Shown here piece by piece: positions 6,445 through 12,980 of a DNA stretch of 16,471 nucleotides. The DNA comes from Thermoplasmatota archaeon (GTDB lineage: Archaea; Thermoplasmatota; E2; DHVEG-1). The DNA lies in the NCBI GenBank assembly GCA_030612095.1, contig JAUWOO010000020.1, forward strand, positions 1 through 16,471, in the 5' to 3' direction. Position numbers and translations under genes: made by a program. The notes under the pieces are model-generated. The model had not been told where the DNA came from and did not search any database. It saw nothing but the letters and a program-made list of their open reading frames with translations. Position 1 is the first letter of the stretch. Each line of letters opens with the position of its first letter.

Positions 6445-7542
6445 TTATATTTCCATAAATTCCCTAGATGTCTTTGTAAGTAGCTCCACTCCATCTTTTT
6501 TTATTAGGATGTCATCTTCTATTCTCACGCCGCCAAATCCAGGTATATAAATGCCTGGTTCAACTGTGAGTACCATGTTTTCTTTTAACTCAACTTTACA
6601 TTCAGAGTTAAATCCTGCGCCAGCATCGTGAACAGCAAGACCAACTGGATGTCCTGTTGAATGAATAAAACGGCCTTTAAATCTTGTATTATCAATGTAT
6701 GAGCTTACCGCATCATGCACGTCATGTGCCTCTATGCCCGGGCGTATCGCATCAAAACCAGTCCTTTGTGCTTCTAAAACAGTTTCGTACATATCCTTCT
6801 GTTCTTTACTGGCTTTTCCAAATACAAACGTTCTGGTCATATCAGAGTTATATTTTCTAAAACGTGCACCAAAATCAAATAAAGTAAAATCGCCACTTTT
6901 CAACCGATAATTTCCATGACTATAATGTGGCTCCGCTGTGTTTTTTCCAAAGGATGATATAGTTTCAAAAGCATTCTCATCGGCACCATTTTTCTGCATA
7001 AGATAATTAATCTCGGCAGCTATTTCAAACTCATGTATTCCCTCATGCAAAATATCTGGTATCATTTTCATTACCTTATCAGCTATATTGCATGCTTCCT
7101 TGATTGTTTTTATTTCAAATTCGTCTTTTACAAGTCTTGCTTTTGCAAAAGCTTCTGAGACATCCACAAATTTCGAATTTGGACATCTATCTTTGATTTT
7201 ACAGAAATCTCTATGTGAAATTCCGCTGAAGTTTAAACCAATGTTTTTAAGAGGTGAGAGTGTGTTTTTGAAAAACTCGTTGAACTCATCTCCGTTTTTG
7301 TAGATGTTTAGATTTGCATTGGATTTTTTTGCGGATTCTGCTTCGAGTTCAGATATTATAATATCAACCTTTCCAGTGGGGTGCAAAGCAGCCACTGAGC
7401 CTTCAAAAAGACCCTTGTCCAGACCTGTGACATAAAAGAAATTGTCATCAATATAAGGTTCGGATGAGTTTTTTATTATTATTGCATCCGGTTCTTTTTT
7501 CAGGTTGCTAAAAATGTTTTTTATCCTCTTCTCAAATATCAT
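6445..7542 (-). CDS. M24 Xaa-Pro dipeptidase/aminopeptidase
   Basis: A 365-aa cytosolic metallopeptidase that removes an N-terminal residue preceding proline. Residues 1-135 form the creatinase-type N-terminal domain and 140-365 the pita-bread catalytic domain. All five dinuclear-metal ligands are visible: D223 (LFDFGA), D234 (SDMTRT), H298 (TGHPVG), E328 (VEPG) and E342 (RIEDD). H206 (PHYSHG) and H305 (AVHDAG) are the usual catalytic helpers. Length suits the short prolidase form (PepQ-like), but dipeptide versus longer-peptide preference cannot be settled. It lies 77-85 nt upstream of glyA on the same strand but has its own promoter (minus-strand TATA at 7579-7568), so it is probably a separate unit with possible read-through. 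Confidence 0.9.
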   Translation of the reverse strand: MIFEKRIKNIFSNLKKEPDAIIIKNSSEPYIDDNFFYVTGLDKGLFEGSVAALHPTGKVDIIISELEAESAKKSNANLNIYKNGDEFNEFFKNTLSPLKNIGLNFSGISHRDFCKIKDRCPNSKFVDVSEAFAKARLVKDEFEIKTIKEACNIADKVMKMIPDILHEGIHEFEIAAEINYLMQKNGADENAFETISSFGKNTAEPHYSHGNYRLKSGDFTLFDFGARFRKYNSDMTRTFVFGKASKEQKDMYETVLEAQRTGFDAIRPGIEAHDVHDAVSSYIDNTRFKGRFIHSTGHPVGLAVHDAGAGFNSECKVELKENMVLTVEPGIYIPGFGGVRIEDDILIKKDGVELLTKTSREFMEI

Positions 7543-7567
7543 AATATCAACACGAACCGATTATCGT

Positions 7568-7579
7568 CTATATATATCA
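7568..7579 (-). promoter_or_regulatory. TATA-like element for the Xaa-Pro peptidase
   Basis: Minus-strand TGATATATATAG centred about 31 nt from ATG 7542, predicting a leader of only a few nucleotides. Confidence 0.5.
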
Positions 7580-7620
7580 GCCCAAAATAAATAGAAAGAA
7601 ACGAATCTATGTGTATATAG

Positions 7621-7636
7621 AATTAAATATTTAATT
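7621..7636. terminator. Perfect A/T palindrome at the end of the regulator gene
   Basis: AATTAAAT followed by ATTTAATT, a 16-bp perfect palindrome that covers the stop codon (7631-7633) of the minus-strand regulator gene. An all-A/T stem is weak, so it could be a 3'-end signal or simply base composition. Confidence 0.3.
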
Positions 7637-8017
7637 TTTATACTGCTTAACCAAGCCTTGTAGATCCGTTAAATCGTTTTTGATAGTTTCGACCTGTTTC
7701 ATTTTTTCTTCTTCGAAATTGTCAAGTATTGCTGGCAATGCTTTAGTGAGCTTATAAATGTGGACTGGCCTTCCCTTCCCTTTTTTCTTCAAATCTCTTT
7801 TTTTTGCCCATCCTCTTCGTCTCAATTCTTGCATTGCCACACTTACCTCAGGTTGCCTTAAATCTGCACCTTGCTCAACCTCTGCAGAACGGCATTCATC
7901 AACCTGTGATATATACATGAGTGTTTTGGCAAGATTCTTCGGCATCCCTAGTTCAGCAAACAATTGAACAGCCTTATCGTCCTTTTCATCCAATACAAAT
8001 GATCTTTTTCGCTTCAT
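7631..8017 (-). CDS. Winged-helix transcriptional regulator (ArsR/TrmB-like)
   Basis: A 128-aa DNA-binding protein. Residues about 15-95 form a winged helix: LFAELGMPKNLAKTLMYI (helices 1-2), SAEVEQGADLRQPEVSVAMQ (helix-turn-helix, recognition helix around QPEVSVAMQEL), then RRGWAKKRDLKKKGKGRPVH as a basic wing. Residues 96-128 (LPAILDNFEEEKMKQVETIK and on) are a likely dimerising coiled coil. This is the size of the small archaeal regulators related to ArsR/TrmB; there is no ligand-binding domain. Start ATG 8017 has a strong ribosome site, GAGGAGAGG, ending about 4 nt before it. The promoter (8050-8061) lies directly behind the dCMP deaminase stop. Target unknown; no regulated neighbour is evident beyond the flanking metabolic genes. 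Confidence 0.82.
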   Translation of the reverse strand: MKRKRSFVLDEKDDKAVQLFAELGMPKNLAKTLMYISQVDECRSAEVEQGADLRQPEVSVAMQELRRRGWAKKRDLKKKGKGRPVHIYKLTKALPAILDNFEEEKMKQVETIKNDLTDLQGLVKQYKN

Positions 8018-8049
8018 TTTCCTCTCCTCGAAGCATAAATCATTTGTGA

Positions 8050-8061
8050 GTATTTATATTT
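8050..8061 (-). promoter_or_regulatory. TATA-like element for the winged-helix regulator
   Basis: Minus-strand AAATATAAATAC, predicting transcription start near 8030 and a leader of about 13 nt that still contains the GGAGAGG ribosome site. Confidence 0.5.
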
Positions 8062-8072
8062 TTCTTATTTTT

Positions 8073-8564
8073 TCAATTTTTGGTGAGTTTTTTGTTTTTA
8101 GATAACATTGTATTCTTATTATCAAAATTTCTAATTTTTATTTTACTTTCACTAATCATTTTCTTAGCAAGATCATCAGGATATTCGCCAGAATAAACTA
8201 TCTCCCTGACACCGGCATTTATCAACATTTTTGCACAAACAACACAAGGGGTATTAGTACAATATAATACAGAATTCTTTATTGATATCCCGAAAACAGC
8301 TGCCTGAATAATCGCGTTTTGTTCTGCATGTAGCCCCCTACATATTTCATGTCTTTCACCAGATGGAATGCCTAGTTCTTTCCTTAGGCAACCAACCTCT
8401 GAACAATGTTTAAGACCCTTTGGGGCACCGTTGTATCCCGTACTCAGTATGTGCTTATCTTTTACGAGAATGGCACCTACATTTCTTCTCAGACAGGTAC
8501 TTCTTTTTGCCACAATGTGGGCCATTTCCATGAAATATTCATCGTATGATGGTCGCTCTCCCAT
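8073..8564 (-). CDS. dCMP deaminase
   Basis: A 163-aa zinc enzyme of the cytidine/deoxycytidylate deaminase fold that converts dCMP to dUMP for thymidylate synthesis. The zinc site is H79 with catalytic E81 in GLHAEQNAI and C107/C110 in TPCVVCAKM. The preceding RRNVGAILV and TGYNGAPKGLKHCSE blocks, plus the RHEICRG segment, are those of dCMP deaminases and not of tRNA or guanine deaminases. An in-frame TTG at 8573 would add three residues; ATG 8564 is preferred because MGERPSYDEYFM matches the normal start. The basic C-terminal tail (LSKNKKLTKN) is short and probably unstructured. Divergent from the DUF2582 gene across a 183-nt region holding a palindrome. Confidence 0.92.
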   Translation of the reverse strand: MGERPSYDEYFMEMAHIVAKRSTCLRRNVGAILVKDKHILSTGYNGAPKGLKHCSEVGCLRKELGIPSGERHEICRGLHAEQNAIIQAAVFGISIKNSVLYCTNTPCVVCAKMLINAGVREIVYSGEYPDDLAKKMISESKIKIRNFDNKNTMLSKNKKLTKN

Positions 8565-8592
8565 AAAAATCAAGAGATAATAACTAGACCTG

Positions 8593-8605
8593 CTTAATAA
8601 AATTA
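8593..8605 (-). promoter_or_regulatory. TATA-like element for dCMP deaminase
   Basis: Minus-strand TAATTTTATTAAG, centre near 8598, giving transcription start near 8572 and a leader of roughly 8 nt to ATG 8564. Confidence 0.4.
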
Positions 8606-8630
8606 TGATAAATCCAATAAAACTGATGAT

Positions 8631-8654
8631 AAAATATCATTATAGTGATATTTT
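8631..8654. promoter_or_regulatory. Operator-like palindrome between divergent genes
   Basis: AAAATATCA (8631-8639) and TGATATTTT (8646-8654) are exact reverse complements; the spacer TTATAG is itself nearly symmetrical (T-TATA-G), so 22 of 24 positions obey dyad symmetry. It lies between the TATA-like elements of the dCMP deaminase (-) and DUF2582 (+) genes, about 25 nt upstream of the former's TATA. The dyad fits a winged-helix dimer site; the binding protein is unknown. Confidence 0.45.
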
Positions 8655-8699
8655 GCAAATTTTCGCCTCTTTTGTATTTGGAAATAGTGATTTGGGAGG

Positions 8700-8710
8700 A
8701 AAAATATAAG
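8700..8710 (+). promoter_or_regulatory. TATA-like element for the DUF2582 gene
   Basis: AAAAATATAAG, centre 8705, predicting transcription start near 8731. That leaves a 17-nt leader containing GTGAGG (8733-8738) before ATG 8748, which supports that start over GTG 8733. Confidence 0.5.
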
Positions 8711-8747
8711 TTCTAAGAGCTGTTTATGCAATGTGAGGATGCACCAA

Positions 8748-9620
8748 ATGAGAGATATTATTGTAGAGTTTGGCATAAACGCAGGGAAAGTGTGGAAGGC
8801 ACTTAATTCGTGGGGATCACGTACAGAATCTCAACTAATAGAAAACACAAGACTTAGCGCGAAAGAGGTACATGCTGCAATTGGATGGTTAGCACGAGAA
8901 AATAAAATATGCAAAGACGGCAAATTGTTTAAACTTGGAGAAACAAATCTGATGGTTAAGGTTGGAGAAAATGCCGGTAAAATGTGGTGTGTGCTTCATA
9001 CGCAAGGGGAATCGGACATATTGCATATCTCAAAGTTGGCACAGATGGATGAGAGCGATATTTACTCTGCTTTAGGCTGGTTGGCTAGAGAAGGGAAGAT
9101 AAATACAAAGGCGAGTGAAAGAAATGACGAAGTGAGATTAGCCAAGCTTGAGATTGAAGGCATGAAAGGGGAGTTAGAATCATTGCATGCAGATTTGGGA
9201 ACAAGAAACCAGATAATTAAAGAAATGACTACTCAACTTACAGAAAGACAAACTCAATTTGTAGAGAATATTGGTGCTGTTGAAAGATTACAGATGGAAC
9301 TGGGGCAAAATCAAGACAAAATGGCGGAAATGAGGATAGAGCTAAATAAAAAAACAGACGATTTATTGCGATTGCAGAATGAATTAGGAACCGATTTTTT
9401 AAATCCAGAATTCAGTACAAGTACACTTTTCAGCAAAGATATTCCTTTGACACAGCCACAAGAACAACAGAATGTATTGGGACTTGGTGAAGACCGTCAT
9501 GGAAAAGAGAACTTTAGTTGGAAGGATAAACCACGACGCAATTGTGGTGAGATGGATATATCTCATGATGTTGCAAATAATCTTAAAACAAAAACATTAG
9601 ACGACGATGAATCAGAATGA
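8748..9620 (+). CDS. Double DUF2582 winged-helix protein with long coiled coil
   Basis: A 290-aa protein from ATG 8748 (GTG 8733 and ATG 8739 are longer alternatives). Two tandem winged-helix domains of the DUF2582 type are visible: residues about 8-65, with NAGKVWKALNSWGSRTESQL and AAIGWLARENKI, and about 72-130, with NAGKMWCVLHTQGES and SALGWLAREGKI. The second reads as a duplicate of the first. Residues about 130-215 are coiled coil (LAKLEIEGMKGELESLHADL and on). The final 75 residues are polar and disordered-looking. Such domains are predicted DNA binders of unknown target; here two domains plus a coiled coil imply four DNA-contacting units in a dimer (inference). No signal peptide or membrane segment. 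Divergent from dCMP deaminase. Confidence 0.85.
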   Translation: MRDIIVEFGINAGKVWKALNSWGSRTESQLIENTRLSAKEVHAAIGWLARENKICKDGKLFKLGETNLMVKVGENAGKMWCVLHTQGESDILHISKLAQMDESDIYSALGWLAREGKINTKASERNDEVRLAKLEIEGMKGELESLHADLGTRNQIIKEMTTQLTERQTQFVENIGAVERLQMELGQNQDKMAEMRIELNKKTDDLLRLQNELGTDFLNPEFSTSTLFSKDIPLTQPQEQQNVLGLGEDRHGKENFSWKDKPRRNCGEMDISHDVANNLKTKTLDDDESE

Positions 9621-9663
9621 TTGATACTTGGATTTAGAACTATTTGTTTTCGTCAATATTGTG

Positions 9664-9863
9664 CTAAGGATTCTTAAAATGTCCATTTAATGCCATTCCA
9701 TTAAACTGCGCTACATCATCAAACTTAAAAGGATGGAATGTATATCCAAACTGCAGAAGTTAATTTTAAAGTTGTAGGAGAGATCAAGATGGTATACAAA
9801 TATGGGAGTTTTATAACCTTCATAGATTTTATCAAGTAATTTTTCTATTTCTTTCCAATTCAT
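9664..9863 (-). pseudogene. Possible small gene broken by a frameshift
   Basis: From ATG 9863 a frame reads MNWKEIEKLLDKIYEGYKTP and on for 50 aa and stops at 9711-9713. Its last 14 residues look random, whereas the neighbouring frame from about 9756 to the stop at 9664-9666 reads FGYTFHPFKFDDVAQFNG and then MALNGHFKNP, which is protein-like. Joining the two near 9755-9760 would give a coherent protein of about 66 aa. The total span is 200 nt, consistent with a small indel. A TATA-like element at 9881-9890 lies 22 nt before the ATG. Alternatives are a sequencing error, or a genuine 50-aa protein with a chance downstream frame. No family recognised. Confidence 0.35.
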
Positions 9864-9880
9864 TCATAAACCCATATAAC

Positions 9881-9890
9881 TAAATATTTA
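9881..9890. promoter_or_regulatory. Symmetrical TATA element shared by divergent genes
   Basis: TAAATATTTA is self-complementary and lies about 22 nt from ATG 9863 on the minus strand and about 35 nt from ATG 9921 on the plus strand, so it could recruit TBP for either direction. Confidence 0.4.
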
Positions 9891-9920
9891 ATAAAAGATT
9901 TGAAAATGGGGAGAAAAAAT

Positions 9921-10250
9921 ATGAGTAGAAAAGATATTTTGCTTATTGTGATTATCGCCCTCATTGTTATTGGTGGAGTTCATATTTATTATTCCTACAC
10001 AAATTTTAGATGGATAAGAGCTTATGAAATTGAAGATTGGGATAGATTTAACCTAGGAATGAATTTTTCATATGTTAATATTGATGACGAGAATGCGGAA
10101 AAATTCCCCTATCTTTTAGAAACTATAGAAACACAGGAAGCTGTAAAGATAACGGAGGAGGAGTACGGTAAATTAAAAGAATTTCTGGATGATACTTGGT
10201 TCATAAAATGGGATAATAAACATTATGAAATTCAGCTTAGAATGTCATAA
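9921..10250 (+). CDS. Membrane-anchored small protein of unknown function
   Basis: A 109-aa protein from ATG 9921, with GGAG (9910-9913) 7 nt upstream; ATG 9906 and TTG 9900 are in-frame alternatives. Residues about 6-24 form one hydrophobic helix (ILLIVIIALIVIGGVHIYY) after a short basic head (MSRKD), so it is a signal anchor with the C-terminal body probably outside. The body is acidic and aromatic (IEDWDRFNLGMNFSYVNIDD, then EEEYGKLKEFLDDTWFIKWD). It ends in a strand-like EIQLRMS. There are no Cys residues. I do not recognise a domain. Neighbours give no functional hint; about 340 nt without a confident gene follow it. Confidence 0.65.
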   Translation: MSRKDILLIVIIALIVIGGVHIYYSYTNFRWIRAYEIEDWDRFNLGMNFSYVNIDDENAEKFPYLLETIETQEAVKITEEEYGKLKEFLDDTWFIKWDNKHYEIQLRMS

Positions 10251-10380
10251 AATATGATTAATCATCTCTTAATAGACTCCTTTGTGGGTTTGATAAAAGA
10301 AAAAACACCTGATTTTTATCACTATATTTAGATGATATTGAACAATTGTTACCCATATTTCAACATCATTATAAAAATAA

Positions 10381-10421
10381 TTATTGTGCAAAACAACTAT
10401 TAGCAAGGTTTATTGTGCAAA
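10381..10421. repeat. Direct repeat of TTATTGTGCAAA
   Basis: Exact 12-nt copies lie at 10381-10392 and 10410-10421, 29 nt apart start to start, close to three helical turns and so on the same DNA face. They sit upstream of a TATA-like element at 10439-10448 in a gene-free stretch, as expected for paired regulator sites (inference). Confidence 0.5.
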
Positions 10422-10486
10422 GCCCTATTTAAGAAAACGTTTATATTTGAAACGTGTAGACACGCGTTTTAATATTTCTCGATTTA

Positions 10487-10585
10487 ATGAGCGATATCCG
10501 GTTAATTAATGAAGGAATTTTTAAAAAAGGATTTAAAATAACTTTATTAAGTCAGATAATATATAGCCCAAAAGTGGTGTTTTAA
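10487..10585 (+). CDS. Possible 32-aa leader ORF
   Basis: Frame from ATG 10487 (MSDIRLINEGIFKKGF) to the TAA at 10583-10585, one base before the ATG of the next gene at 10587. A TATA-like element at 10439-10448 could place transcription start about 18 nt upstream. The basic, aliphatic sequence is protein-like, but no ribosome site is evident and the downstream gene has its own promoter inside this ORF. It could be a leader peptide coupled to the next gene, or chance. Confidence 0.22.
   Translation: MSDIRLINEGIFKKGFKITLLSQIIYSPKVVF
10556..10566 (+). promoter_or_regulatory. TATA-like element for the 119-aa gene
   Basis: ATAATATATAG, centre 10561, exactly 26 nt before ATG 10587, so the transcript is expected to be leaderless. 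There is no ribosome site before this ATG. Confidence 0.6.
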
Positions 10586-10586
10586 T

Positions 10587-10946
10587 ATGGAAAATAATAA
10601 TAATTTACCAATCAAAAAACTTTACAAATATGGGATTTACCAGTCCTCTGGTGCAAGTTGTATATTTTATAAAGAAGATGAAGATGGCAACCAGTCGACT
10701 TTCAATCTCTTTGTTGCACCCGAGATGGATGTTAAAGGTAAAAAAACAATCTTTGCTTTAATTGATAATGAGCAAATAGGGAAAGATAATTGGTTTGGAG
10801 TTAGGGATTTAACCATACAGGATATATTTAAGGCATTTGATGGATGGGCATTTGGGGCTCCAATTGTCTTTGAGCTAGATGCCCAAAGAAACATAGGTAA
10901 TTTTTTAAAGTTGGCGTTGGAAACTACTGGAAAACCGATGTCTTGA
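10587..10946 (+). CDS. Hypothetical 119-aa soluble protein
   Basis: A cytosolic protein with no signal peptide, membrane segment or Cys pair motif. It reads as a compact alpha/beta fold: LYKYGIYQSSGASCIFYKED (strands), STFNLFVAPEMDVKGKKTIF (strands), then DLTIQDIFKAFDGWAF (helix) and FELDAQRNIGNFLKLALE (helix). The run of four Asn after MEN is unusual and probably a flexible head. I do not recognise the family. The ATG is strongly supported by the TATA element 26 nt upstream. It converges with RNase Z; the two 3' ends are 47 nt apart. No operon partner other than the doubtful leader ORF. Confidence 0.7.
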   Translation: MENNNNLPIKKLYKYGIYQSSGASCIFYKEDEDGNQSTFNLFVAPEMDVKGKKTIFALIDNEQIGKDNWFGVRDLTIQDIFKAFDGWAFGAPIVFELDAQRNIGNFLKLALETTGKPMS

Positions 10947-11003
10947 TTATAAAAAATTTGGGAATAGGGGGGAGTGACTGGAAGTTTCTCCTTTTACTTT
11001 TTT
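10947..11003. terminator. T-rich ends of two convergent genes
   Basis: For plus-strand transcripts, T-runs at 10992-10995 and 10998-11003 follow the 119-aa gene and overlap the 3' end of the RNase Z gene. For minus-strand transcripts, an A-run at 10951-10956 (read as six U) follows RNase Z. Oligo-U tracts alone can end archaeal transcription. A G6 run at 10967-10972 lies between. Confidence 0.4.
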
Positions 11004-11914
11004 AATTCAACTCCGGTTTCCTGAAGATCTCTCGGTACAAAAGAATTCTTAAAAACCCTGCGCGCATCATTTTCCAATACGCGGTAGTCCAGGTATCTGG
11101 GACTGATATGGGTGAGAAATAATTTTCCCACATTTGCTTTTTTAGCTATCTCTGCAGATTGAAATGCAGTGGTATGTCCATATTCATTTGCGATATCCTC
11201 TAGTTCGGAGTCAAATGTTGAATCGTGAATCAAAACATCTGCATCTTTTGAGAATTTGATCATGTCCTTGCAAGGTTTTGTATCACCAGATATGACTATT
11301 TTCCTTCCCTTTCTAGGTGGGCCTAATACTACATCCGGGGTGATTTTTCTACCATCCTCTAGTGTTATAGTTTTTCCACGTTGAAGTTCACTAAACAAGG
11401 GTCCTTCAGGAATGCCTAGTTCTAAAGCCTTGGGCTTGTTAAACTTGCCTGGTCGCATTTTTTCTTCGAGACTGTAGGCAAGTGCCGGAACGCCATGTTT
11501 AACCTTTAGAATTTTTATCTCATACCCGTCAAAATCAAGAGCATCTCCATTATTTACTTCATGTGGAAATATCTTATAACCTGGCCTAAAATATCCAAGC
11601 GATAAAAGCTGGGATACAAGTTCTATTATTCCCTTTGGACCATAGATGTGCAGAGGCTTACTTCTATCATTCAACTGCATTGTCTGAATAAGGCCAGGTA
11701 TTCCTAGAAAATGATCGCCGTGGAAATGCGTAATAAATATCTTGGATATTTGCATATAGCTAAGATTTGATTTCTGAAATTGTCTTTGTGTTCCTTCTCC
11801 GCAATCAAACAATATGACTTCACTACCTCTTTTAATGGCTACTGAAGATACGTTTCGTTTCACAGTTGGCCAGCTGCCACCAGTTCCAAGGAATATGATA
11901 CTCAGTTGCGTCAT
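10994..11914 (-). CDS. rnz: Ribonuclease Z (tRNA 3' endonuclease)
   Basis: A 306-aa metallo-beta-lactamase-fold nuclease that cuts precursor tRNA after the discriminator base so that CCA can be added. The zinc motif H63-F-H65-G-D67-H68 is intact, with further ligands H140 (VKHGVPA), D211 (SGDT) and H269 (LTHISPRY). The GHTTA at 246-250 is the conserved helper motif. The flexible exosite arm (KFNKPKALELGIPEGPLF) that grips the tRNA elbow is present at about 157-175, which separates it from generic lactamase-fold proteins. Full length for the short form. ATG 11914 lies 25 nt from a minus-strand TATA-like element (11946-11933), so it has its own leaderless promoter although it also follows the Trm-G10 gene by 40 nt. 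Confidence 0.94.
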   Translation of the reverse strand: MTQLSIIFLGTGGSWPTVKRNVSSVAIKRGSEVILFDCGEGTQRQFQKSNLSYMQISKIFITHFHGDHFLGIPGLIQTMQLNDRSKPLHIYGPKGIIELVSQLLSLGYFRPGYKIFPHEVNNGDALDFDGYEIKILKVKHGVPALAYSLEEKMRPGKFNKPKALELGIPEGPLFSELQRGKTITLEDGRKITPDVVLGPPRKGRKIVISGDTKPCKDMIKFSKDADVLIHDSTFDSELEDIANEYGHTTAFQSAEIAKKANVGKLFLTHISPRYLDYRVLENDARRVFKNSFVPRDLQETGVELKK

Positions 11915-11932
11915 CTAAAAGAAGGGATTGTG

Positions 11933-11946
11933 CTTTATTGTAAAAG
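11933..11946 (-). promoter_or_regulatory. TATA-like element for RNase Z
   Basis: Minus-strand CTTTTACAATAAAG, centre about 25 nt before ATG 11914. Confidence 0.4.
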
Positions 11947-11954
11947 CGTTGTGG

Positions 11955-12962
11955 TTATTTCTGAAATACAGCAAAATAACGAGTCAGGCTCCTATGGGCT
12001 CTAAAGCCATGTTTTTCTACCAATGAAAAATACTTTTCACCTAACGGCAACATGTCTTTATTTGACAGTCCAATGACCGTTCTACCATTTTCCTTTAAAA
12101 CGCACGATATGTTCTCAAAAGCCCGCTCATACAGCTTACGTATATCTTCTCCCTTTGTTGTAGTTGCCTTTCCATATGGGAAATCGGTTACAACGGCATC
12201 AATTTCGGCAGCATGTTTGGCAATATCGCCAATATCGGAACAGAACAATTCATAGTCTGTTATATCGTAGAAATCAAGATTTTTCTTACATCCCTCAACC
12301 ATTTTGTCTTCTATGTCACTCCCAATCACTCTTGCACCAATCAAACCTGCCTCAATCAAAATGCCCCCTGTACCGCAGAAAGGATCCAAAAGTGTCTCAC
12401 CTTTTTTGATGGCAGATAAGTTGACCATAACCCGTGCTAGCTTGGGATGTAGAGAAATGGGTGAAAAAAACGGGCGATGCTGTGCTTTTCTGTTTTCAAA
12501 ATAACTTCTGTTTACCTCTGATACTTTTAAACCAATGTATGCAGTTGAATTGGTAATTAATCCACGTACCTCGATATCTGGTTTTTCAAGAGTTACCTTC
12601 CTCTCTTTTGAGTAGATATCTGCCAATGTTTGTACTATTGGCCGTGAATCAATAGTGTTTGATCTGTTTTTACATCTTATGGCTATTGAACCATTTTTTT
12701 TGATATGATTCTCTATAGCATATTTCTTTATCTCTATGGCGGACGGTGGACAAGAGAACAACATTTCGTCAATGTAAAACGTGAGTGACAGTCTACTAGC
12801 CAATTTTTTAATATTGCTCTCTTCAACATCTGTATCTACAACCAAAACATCCTCATTTGATTCTATAACTTTGTAATTAATCTTCTCCGCTCTCAGGCAG
12901 GCTAAAATCTCTGCCGCTGGCAACGTTTTATGTTCTTTGGATAATTCGAATATGAACTTCAT
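11955..12962 (-). CDS. tRNA (guanine(10)-N2)-methyltransferase (Trm-G10)
   Basis: A 335-aa SAM-dependent enzyme predicted to make m2G/m2,2G at position 10 of tRNA. The N-terminal part (about 1-150) is the ferredoxin-like plus THUMP RNA-binding region. The Rossmann catalytic domain starts near residue 170: HPKLARVMVNLS, motif I DPFCGTGG at 193-200, acidic SAM-ribose loop SDIEDKM at 215-221, and motif IV TDFPYGKATTTKG at 259-271. Motif IV normally reads N/D-P-P-Y; here the first Pro is Phe261. The RSYFENRKAQHRPFF linker is typical of archaeal Trm-G10/Trm11-like proteins. ATG 12962 is preceded by GAGGGAG. It follows the antiporter gene by 18 nt, so co-transcription is likely. Confidence 0.9.
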   Translation of the reverse strand: MKFIFELSKEHKTLPAAEILACLRAEKINYKVIESNEDVLVVDTDVEESNIKKLASRLSLTFYIDEMLFSCPPSAIEIKKYAIENHIKKNGSIAIRCKNRSNTIDSRPIVQTLADIYSKERKVTLEKPDIEVRGLITNSTAYIGLKVSEVNRSYFENRKAQHRPFFSPISLHPKLARVMVNLSAIKKGETLLDPFCGTGGILIEAGLIGARVIGSDIEDKMVEGCKKNLDFYDITDYELFCSDIGDIAKHAAEIDAVVTDFPYGKATTTKGEDIRKLYERAFENISCVLKENGRTVIGLSNKDMLPLGEKYFSLVEKHGFRAHRSLTRYFAVFQK

Positions 12963-12980
12963 AGCTCCCTCAGAAATGTT

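Larger units (their letters stand above)
10251..10586. other. Long intergenic region with repeats and promoter elements
   Basis: This stretch lacks a confident gene. It holds two direct copies of TTATTGTGCAAA, TATA-like elements around 10371-10380 (ATTATAAAAA), 10439-10448 (CGTTTATATT) and 10556-10566, and a possible 32-aa leader ORF at 10487-10585. A short GC-richer dyad, CGTG-TAGA-CACG, lies at 10453-10464, just before the predicted start of the 10439 promoter. Confidence 0.5.

Noticed and set aside
9694..9740. Inverted repeat CATTCCAT / ATGGAATG with a 31-nt spacer
   Set aside because: The arms are short, the loop long, and the region is within the possible broken gene, so chance is the better explanation.
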